DNA of 37,658 nt. Origin: Paracoccaceae bacterium (GTDB lineage: Bacteria; Pseudomonadota; Alphaproteobacteria; Rhodobacterales; Rhodobacteraceae). The notes below the pieces were generated by a model. It made no database searches. It was not told where the DNA came from and saw nothing but the letters and a program-made list of their open reading frames with translations. Shown here piece after piece: positions 33,305 to 37,658 of this stretch (positions are counted from its first letter, which is position 1; each line of letters opens with the position of its first letter). The stretch covers positions 1 to 37,658 of the forward strand of contig JAABTI010000002.1 in NCBI GenBank assembly GCA_011389955.1, in the 5' to 3' direction. The position numbers and the translations under genes are program-made.

Positions 33305-33368
33305 ATCTTTTGATCCGGGTCAAGGAGGGCGTGCCCGCTTGGCCGCTTTTCGACATGGGAGGAAAAAC

Positions 33369-34604
33369 ATGAAACTAGTGAAATCCGCTGCACTCGCGGC
33401 AGCAATGGGGTTCGCCGCGATGGGCGCATCCGCAGAAACCGTCAAGATCGCCTTCATCGATCCGTTGTCAGGTCCGTTCGGGCCGACCGGTGATGCGGGC
33501 TTCAAGCAGTTCAAGCACGCCGCCGCCGAGGTCAACGCCGCCGGCGGCATGAACGGCATGGAATTGGAGATCGTGCCGTTCGACAACAAGGTCAGCCCCA
33601 AGGAATCGCTGGTGCAGCTGCAAAAGGCGATCGACCGCGGCATCCGGTTCATCGCGCAGGGCAACGGCTCGTCCGTGGCTTCGGCGATCATCGACGCGGT
33701 CAACAAGCACAACAAGCGCAACCCCGGCGACGAGATCCTGTTCCTGAACTACGCCGCGGTCGATCCGGCCTTCACCAACGACAAGTGCTCGTTCTGGCAT
33801 TTCCGGTTCGATAGCCATGTCGACATGAAGATGTCCGCCGCAACCGACTGGATCGCCGATCGTGATGAGATCGAGAAGGTTTATGTCATCGGGCAGGACT
33901 ATTCCTTCGGCAAGGCCGTGGCGGATGCCGCCGTCGGCCAGCTCGCGGAAAAGCGCCCCGATATCGACATCGTCGGCAACGAACTGCATCCGCTGGGCCG
34001 GGTAAAGGATTTCACCCCCTACATCCAGAAGATCATCAGCTCCGATGCCGATGCGGTCATCACCGGGAACTGGGGCGCCGACATGGTGCTTCTGGTCAAG
34101 GCGGCGATCGATTCGGGCCTCGAAGCGCCGATCCTGACCTACTATGGCGGCTCGCTGGGTGCGGCGACGGCCATGGGCGAGGCGGCCGTCGGCCAGGTGC
34201 GACAGATTTCCGAATTCGTGGAAAACTATCCCACCACCGACGCGCAGATCGCCCGCATCGAGGATTTCGAGGAAACCTATCCCGAAAACGATTACTACTT
34301 CCACCGGGTCTACAACGCGGTGCATTTCCTGGACCGGGCAGCCGAAAAGGCGGGGAGCAACGATCCCGTCGGGATCGCCTTCGCGCTGGAGGGGATGACC
34401 CATGACGGCCCTTACGGCAAGGTGACGATGCGGGCCGAGGACCACCAGGTTCTCCAGGATCTGTTCGTCTCGACCTTCTCCGCGGATGTGGAGCGTGACG
34501 TCGAGGATACCGGCCTTGGCTGGACCGCAAGCGACGCGGACCGCATCGAGGCCAGCGCGACCGCGCCGCCGACCACCTGCGAAATGGATCGTCCCTCGCG
34601 CTGA
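33369..34604 (+). CDS. Branched-chain-amino-acid-type ABC transporter substrate-binding protein (LivK-like)
   Basis: Periplasmic binding protein of the HAAT/Leu-Ile-Val-binding family. Seen: signal peptide MKLVKSAALAAAMGFAAMGASA, mature start ETVKIAFIDPLSGPFGPTGDAGFKQFKHAAAEVNAAGGMNG, typical LivK; VIGQDYSFGKAVADAAVGQLAEKRPDIDIVGNELHPLG, a hinge and second-domain pattern; DADAVITGNWGADMVLLVKAAIDSGL. The mature length of about 389 aa is normal. The ORF track begins at 33291; ATG 33369 has GGAGG 7 nt upstream and starts the signal peptide. Divergent from the catabolic operon. Members of this family bind amino acids, amides, urea or aromatic and fatty acids; given the neighbours, an organic acid is the likelier ligand, but that is inference. 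Confidence 0.93.
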   Translation: MKLVKSAALAAAMGFAAMGASAETVKIAFIDPLSGPFGPTGDAGFKQFKHAAAEVNAAGGMNGMELEIVPFDNKVSPKESLVQLQKAIDRGIRFIAQGNGSSVASAIIDAVNKHNKRNPGDEILFLNYAAVDPAFTNDKCSFWHFRFDSHVDMKMSAATDWIADRDEIEKVYVIGQDYSFGKAVADAAVGQLAEKRPDIDIVGNELHPLGRVKDFTPYIQKIISSDADAVITGNWGADMVLLVKAAIDSGLEAPILTYYGGSLGAATAMGEAAVGQVRQISEFVENYPTTDAQIARIEDFEETYPENDYYFHRVYNAVHFLDRAAEKAGSNDPVGIAFALEGMTHDGPYGKVTMRAEDHQVLQDLFVSTFSADVERDVEDTGLGWTASDADRIEASATAPPTTCEMDRPSR

Positions 34605-34622
34605 TCCGGCAAGATGTCTAGG

Positions 34623-34648
34623 CGGGCGGCTTCGGCCGCCCGTTTCCT
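34623..34648 (+). terminator. UUCG-loop hairpin between livK-like and livH-like genes
   Basis: An 8-bp stem CGGGCGGC / GCCGCCCG closed by the extra-stable tetraloop ttcg, followed by tttcctcc. The stop of the binding-protein gene is about 18 nt upstream and the permease start about 55 nt downstream. It could be a leaky terminator or mRNA stabiliser that lets the binding protein be made in excess. Confidence 0.65.
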
Positions 34649-34700
34649 CCCGTGCAGCTTGGATGCAGCGGTGCGGAATCCCTTCTGACAAGAGGTCCTT

Positions 34701-35633
34701 ATGGAAACGATCGTATTCTCACTCCTCAACGGGGTGATTTACGGGCTGCTGCTGTTCATGTTGTCCAGTGGCCTGACGCTGATCTTCAGCATGATGGGCG
34801 TGCTGAACTTCGCCCATGCCAGTTTCTACATGCTCGGGGCGTATTTCGCCTACTCTATCATGGGGGTCACGAATTTCTGGATCGCGCTGATCTTTGCGCC
34901 CGTCCTGGTCGGGCTGGTTGGTGCGGCGGTCGAGAAATGGGGCCTGCGCAAGGTGCACGCCAACGGGCATGTGGCCGAGCTGCTGTTTACCTTCGGATTG
35001 GCATACCTGATCGACGAGGTGGTCAAGATCCTCTGGGGGCGCAACGCGGTGGATTACCGCGTTCCCGAAGTGCTGGATTTCCCGCTGTTCGAACTGTTCG
35101 GCGCGCAATACCCGGCCTACCGGGTTTTCATTCTTCTGGTGTCGGTGGCGATGCTGGCGGCGTTGTGGTTCATCCTGAACCGCACGCGCGCCGGTCTGAT
35201 CATCCAGGCCGCGCTGACCCATCCGCATATGGTCGGACACCTCGGGCATAACGTGCCGCGGATCTTCATGACGGTTTTCGGTGTGGGTTGTGCGCTGGCC
35301 GGTCTGGCCGGTGTCATCGGCGGCAACTACCTCGTGACCGATCCGGCGATGGCCGTTCAGATGGGGCCGATCGTTTTCGTCGTGGTCGTGGTCGGCGGCC
35401 TCGGTAGCCTGACCGGCGCCTTCCTTGCCGCGATGCTGCTGGGTCTGATGCAGACATTCGCCGTGGGTATCGACGCCTCTTTCGCCGACATGTTCGGTTG
35501 GCTGGGCCTGAGCGCAACCTCCGAAGTGGGAAGCATAACGATCGCGTCGCTGGCGCCGATGATCCCGTTCCTGATGCTGGTGCTGATCCTGATGATACGC
35601 CCGCGTGGCCTGATGGGGGACCGTGAGCTGTGA
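34701..35633 (+). CDS. Branched-chain-amino-acid-type ABC transporter permease (LivH-like)
   Basis: Inner-membrane permease of the HAAT importer. Seen: 310 aa; FSLLNGVIYGLLLFMLSSGLTLIFSMMGVLNFAHASFYMLGAYFAY, the LivH N-terminal signature (GLTLIFG-type, LNFAHG-type); ALAGLAGVIGGNY and VVVVVGGLGSLTGAFLAAMLLGLMQTF, the conserved permease block with the GSLxGAxxG motif; C-terminal LVLILMIRPRGLMG. ATG 34701 has AGAGG upstream. It overlaps the next permease gene by 4 nt (GTGA), so translation is coupled. The substrate is unresolved. Confidence 0.93.
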   Translation: METIVFSLLNGVIYGLLLFMLSSGLTLIFSMMGVLNFAHASFYMLGAYFAYSIMGVTNFWIALIFAPVLVGLVGAAVEKWGLRKVHANGHVAELLFTFGLAYLIDEVVKILWGRNAVDYRVPEVLDFPLFELFGAQYPAYRVFILLVSVAMLAALWFILNRTRAGLIIQAALTHPHMVGHLGHNVPRIFMTVFGVGCALAGLAGVIGGNYLVTDPAMAVQMGPIVFVVVVVGGLGSLTGAFLAAMLLGLMQTFAVGIDASFADMFGWLGLSATSEVGSITIASLAPMIPFLMLVLILMIRPRGLMGDREL

Positions 35634-36901
35634 GTGAGAATTCCATGCAAAGCTATGAACACCTGGCCCCGTCGCGGGCGGTGAAGATCCGTCAGCGGTT
35701 CGTGCCATTCGTCGTCATGGCGCTGGTGCTGGCGATGATCCCTGTCTTCGATCCGTCGCGCACGATGTATTCGCTGATGGCGGCGATGGGGATAAACATC
35801 GTCTTCGCGCTTTCTTACAACATGCTGCTGGGGCGCGGTGGGCTGCTGTCGTTCGGACATGCGGTGTATTTCGGCCTGGGGGGCTACGCGGCCCTGCACG
35901 CCATGAATGCCATCGATGCAGGCGAGTCCGCGTTCTGGAGCAACTATCCCGTTTTCATGCTGCCGGTCGTGGGCTTTGCCATGGGCGCGCTGGCTGGGGC
36001 CGTCATCGGTTGGCCCTCGTGCAAGCGGTCCGGCGTGCCGTTCGCCATGATCTCGCTCGGGGTGGCCGAACTGGTCGCCGCGGCGGGGTACATGTTCGGG
36101 TCGTTCTTCGGGGGCGAAATGGGGGTCACCGGCGACCGCATGGTCGGACCGCAGCTTTTCGGTCTGTCGATGGGGCCGGTCGAGGATGTCTACTGGTTCA
36201 TCGCGTTCTGGACCTTCGTCGGCACGCTGGGCATCTACGCCTTCACCCGCACGCCTCTGGGCAAGATGTCCGAGGCCACGCGCGACAACCCCGAGAGGGT
36301 TCAGTTCGTCGGCTACGATCCAAACCGCGTGCGCTATCTGGTGTTCATCTTCGCCGGTGCCTTTGCGGGGCTGGCCGGTGGCATGGCGGCGGTCAATTAC
36401 GAGATATTCACCCCCGAATCCGTTTCGCTGATCCCGTCGGGGCTGGTGTTGCTGATGGCATATATCGGCGGCATCCGCTACTTCACCGGGCCCATCATGG
36501 GGGCGATCCTGCTGACCTACATGCAATCGATGCTGTCGGACTATTCCGAGGCGTGGCTGCTGTATCTGGGCCTGCTGTTCATCGCCATAGTGATGTACGC
36601 CCCCGGCGGTGTGGCCGGGATCGTCTTCGGCCTTCTGGACATCTTCCGCCATGACGGCGCCCGCGAGGTGCTGACCCGGCGTGTCAAACAGGCGGTCGGC
36701 GTGGCGCTTGCCTTTACCGGGCTCGTCATCCTGACCGAGGTCGCCGTGCGCTGGTCGAACGGGTATGGCGAGGTATTCGAGCCATTCGGCCTCCACCTGG
36801 GAATTGATACGCCGCTCAGTTGGGTTCTGATCGTCGGGTTCTTCGCGGCCGGGTACGTCACGTTGCGCCTGGCGCGCAACAAAGAGGAGGAAACCGCATG
36901 A
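35630..36901 (+). CDS. Branched-chain-amino-acid-type ABC transporter permease (LivM-like) with C-terminal extension
   Basis: Second permease of the HAAT importer, 423 aa. Seen: VMALVLAMIPVFDPSRTMYSLMAAMGINIVFALSYNMLLGRGGLLSFGHAVYFGLGGY (LivM core), the EAA-like loop TRTPLGKMSEATRDNPERVQFVGYDPNRVRYLVFIFAGAFAGLAGGMAAVNY, and YIGGIRYFTGPIMGAILLTYMQ. The usual domain ends near YAPGGVAGIVFGL (about residue 335); after that come roughly 85 more residues with two predicted transmembrane helices (VGVALAFTGLVILTEVAV; SWVLIVGFFAAGYVTLRLA) and a basic/acidic tail. GTG at 35630 overlaps the LivH-like stop; ATG at 35645 is an alternative start. The stop overlaps LivG by ATGA. Confidence 0.92.
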   Translation: MSENSMQSYEHLAPSRAVKIRQRFVPFVVMALVLAMIPVFDPSRTMYSLMAAMGINIVFALSYNMLLGRGGLLSFGHAVYFGLGGYAALHAMNAIDAGESAFWSNYPVFMLPVVGFAMGALAGAVIGWPSCKRSGVPFAMISLGVAELVAAAGYMFGSFFGGEMGVTGDRMVGPQLFGLSMGPVEDVYWFIAFWTFVGTLGIYAFTRTPLGKMSEATRDNPERVQFVGYDPNRVRYLVFIFAGAFAGLAGGMAAVNYEIFTPESVSLIPSGLVLLMAYIGGIRYFTGPIMGAILLTYMQSMLSDYSEAWLLYLGLLFIAIVMYAPGGVAGIVFGLLDIFRHDGAREVLTRRVKQAVGVALAFTGLVILTEVAVRWSNGYGEVFEPFGLHLGIDTPLSWVLIVGFFAAGYVTLRLARNKEEETA

Positions 36902-37658
36902 GCACGCCCGCGCTTTCAATCAATGGCCTCAAGAAGAACTTCGGCCCGGCCGAGATCATCTGCGGCGTGGATCTGGACCTGACGGCGGGTGAACGTCACG
37001 CCATCATCGGGCCGAACGGGGCAGGGAAGTCCACGCTGTTCAACCTGATATCGGGCCTCTACACCCCCACGGCCGGCAGCGTGAAGCTCAAGGGCGAAGA
37101 GATCTCGGGCCGGTCGCCCCACGCGATCAACCGCATGGGGCTGTCGCGCAGTTTCCAGGTCTCCAACATCTTCGCCAACATGACGGTCCGGGAAAACGTG
37201 CGTTGCGGCGTGCTCTATTCGCTCGGATACGGCTACAGCTTCTGGCGCAACGTCGGCAACCTGCGCGAGGTGCAGCAAATGACCGGCGAGGTGCTCGAGC
37301 GTGTGGGCCTTCTGGACAAGGCCCACCTGCCCGCCGCCCTTCTTCCCTATGCCGATCAGCGCACGCTGGAGATCGCCATCACCATCGCCGGCGGTGCCGA
37401 TGTCATCCTGCTGGACGAGCCGACAGCGGGGATGAGCCATTCCGAAACCGACAGGGCCGTGGCCCTGATCGAGCAGGCAACCGCGGGCAAGACCCTGATC
37501 GTGGTCGAGCATGACATGGGCGTGGTTTTCAACCTGGCCGATCGCATCTCGGTTCTGGTCTACGGCCAGATCATCGCCACCGGAACGCCCGAGGAAATCC
37601 GCGGCGATTCCCGCGTGCGCGAGGCGTATCTGGGCGACGAGGACGAGCAACTGGCGCT
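36898..37658 (+). CDS. Branched-chain-amino-acid-type ABC transporter ATP-binding protein (LivG-like), cut by window end
   Basis: First ATPase of the HAAT importer, 3'-truncated by the window edge; it is missing from the ORF track because no stop codon is reached. Translated by hand: MSTPALSINGLKKNFGPAE at the start, Walker A GPNGAGKST, Q-loop SFQVSNIFANMTVRENVRCG, Walker B DVILLDEPTAGMSH, H-loop VVEHDMGVVFNLADRISVLVYG, and the LivG tail IIATGTPEEIRGDSRVREAYLG. The signature region reads LLPYADQRTLEIAIT, where LivG proteins usually have LSYGQQRRLEIAR. At least 253 codons are present, about full length. ATG 36898 overlaps the LivM-like stop as ATGA. LivF and perhaps a CoA ligase are expected downstream. 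Confidence 0.92.
   Translation, partial: MSTPALSINGLKKNFGPAEIICGVDLDLTAGERHAIIGPNGAGKSTLFNLISGLYTPTAGSVKLKGEEISGRSPHAINRMGLSRSFQVSNIFANMTVRENVRCGVLYSLGYGYSFWRNVGNLREVQQMTGEVLERVGLLDKAHLPAALLPYADQRTLEIAITIAGGADVILLDEPTAGMSHSETDRAVALIEQATAGKTLIVVEHDMGVVFNLADRISVLVYGQIIATGTPEEIRGDSRVREAYLGDEDEQLA

Noticed and set aside
1-37658. Search by eye for CRISPR arrays, tRNA or rRNA genes, insertion sequences and prophage or toxin-antitoxin genes.
   Set aside because: No regularly spaced repeats, cloverleaf-like sequences, transposase-like proteins or phage genes were seen; intergenic gaps are all too short to hide most of these.

Overview
The window looks like chromosomal DNA of a GC-rich alphaproteobacterium, most likely Rhodobacterales (Roseobacter group). 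The main reason is a petABC (cytochrome bc1) operon whose haem and Fe-S ligands fall at, or within one residue of, the Rhodobacter positions. Supporting signs are a TPP-riboswitch-controlled thiBPQ operon and a TGA-N9-TCA motif of the RirA/Rrf2 type upstream of bfd-bfr. I see no rRNA, tRNA, IS element, phage gene or CRISPR array. Coding density is very high and no gene-free stretch exceeds 300 bases.

Layout. 0-3.5 kb (+): dapF and mtaB, coupled by an ATGA overlap, then a PaiB-type FMN-binding protein and a glutathione S-transferase-like protein. 3.5-4.2 kb (-): an outer-membrane beta-barrel protein. 4.4-7.1 kb (+): petA-petB-petC, closed by a strong terminator at 7138-7170. 7.2-10.5 kb (-): thiB-thiP-thiQ thiamine/TPP importer behind a TPP riboswitch. 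10.6-11.7 kb (+): aroC. 11.7-15.7 kb (-): a polyamine-type ABC importer (binding protein, ATPase, two permeases). 16.0-17.7 kb (+): adenine deaminase. 17.8-22.2 kb (+): a FadJ-like bifunctional beta-oxidation enzyme and two tandem acyl-CoA dehydrogenases. 22.3-23.0 kb (-): bfd-bfr iron storage and release.

23.2-33.2 kb (-) is the most interesting region. Eleven closely packed genes encode a pair of acyl-CoA dehydrogenases, two short-chain dehydrogenases, a MaoC hydratase, a thiolase, a nitronate monooxygenase-like protein, a histidine-phosphatase-fold protein lacking its second catalytic His, an ACAD10/11-type (LvaA/FadE36-like) APH kinase, a PaaI thioesterase and an MDR reductase. Divergent from it (33.4 kb to the window end, +) is a LivK-LivH-LivM-LivG importer; LivG is cut by the window edge and absent from the supplied ORF track. 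The divergent promoter region contains two imperfect palindromes. My inference is that the pair forms a regulated uptake-and-degradation system for an unusual (perhaps 4-hydroxylated, branched or cyclic) carboxylic acid. In this model the hydroxyacyl-CoA is activated by phosphorylation, as in the levulinate (Lva) pathway, and then passes through an R-specific beta-oxidation branch (MaoC plus SDR) separate from the FadJ route at 17.8 kb. The substrate cannot be read from sequence, and no acyl-CoA ligase is present inside the window.

Most long opposite-strand ORFs in the track are GC-rich shadows and were left out. Start codons were moved inward from the ORF-track start wherever a ribosome binding site and family alignment supported it.
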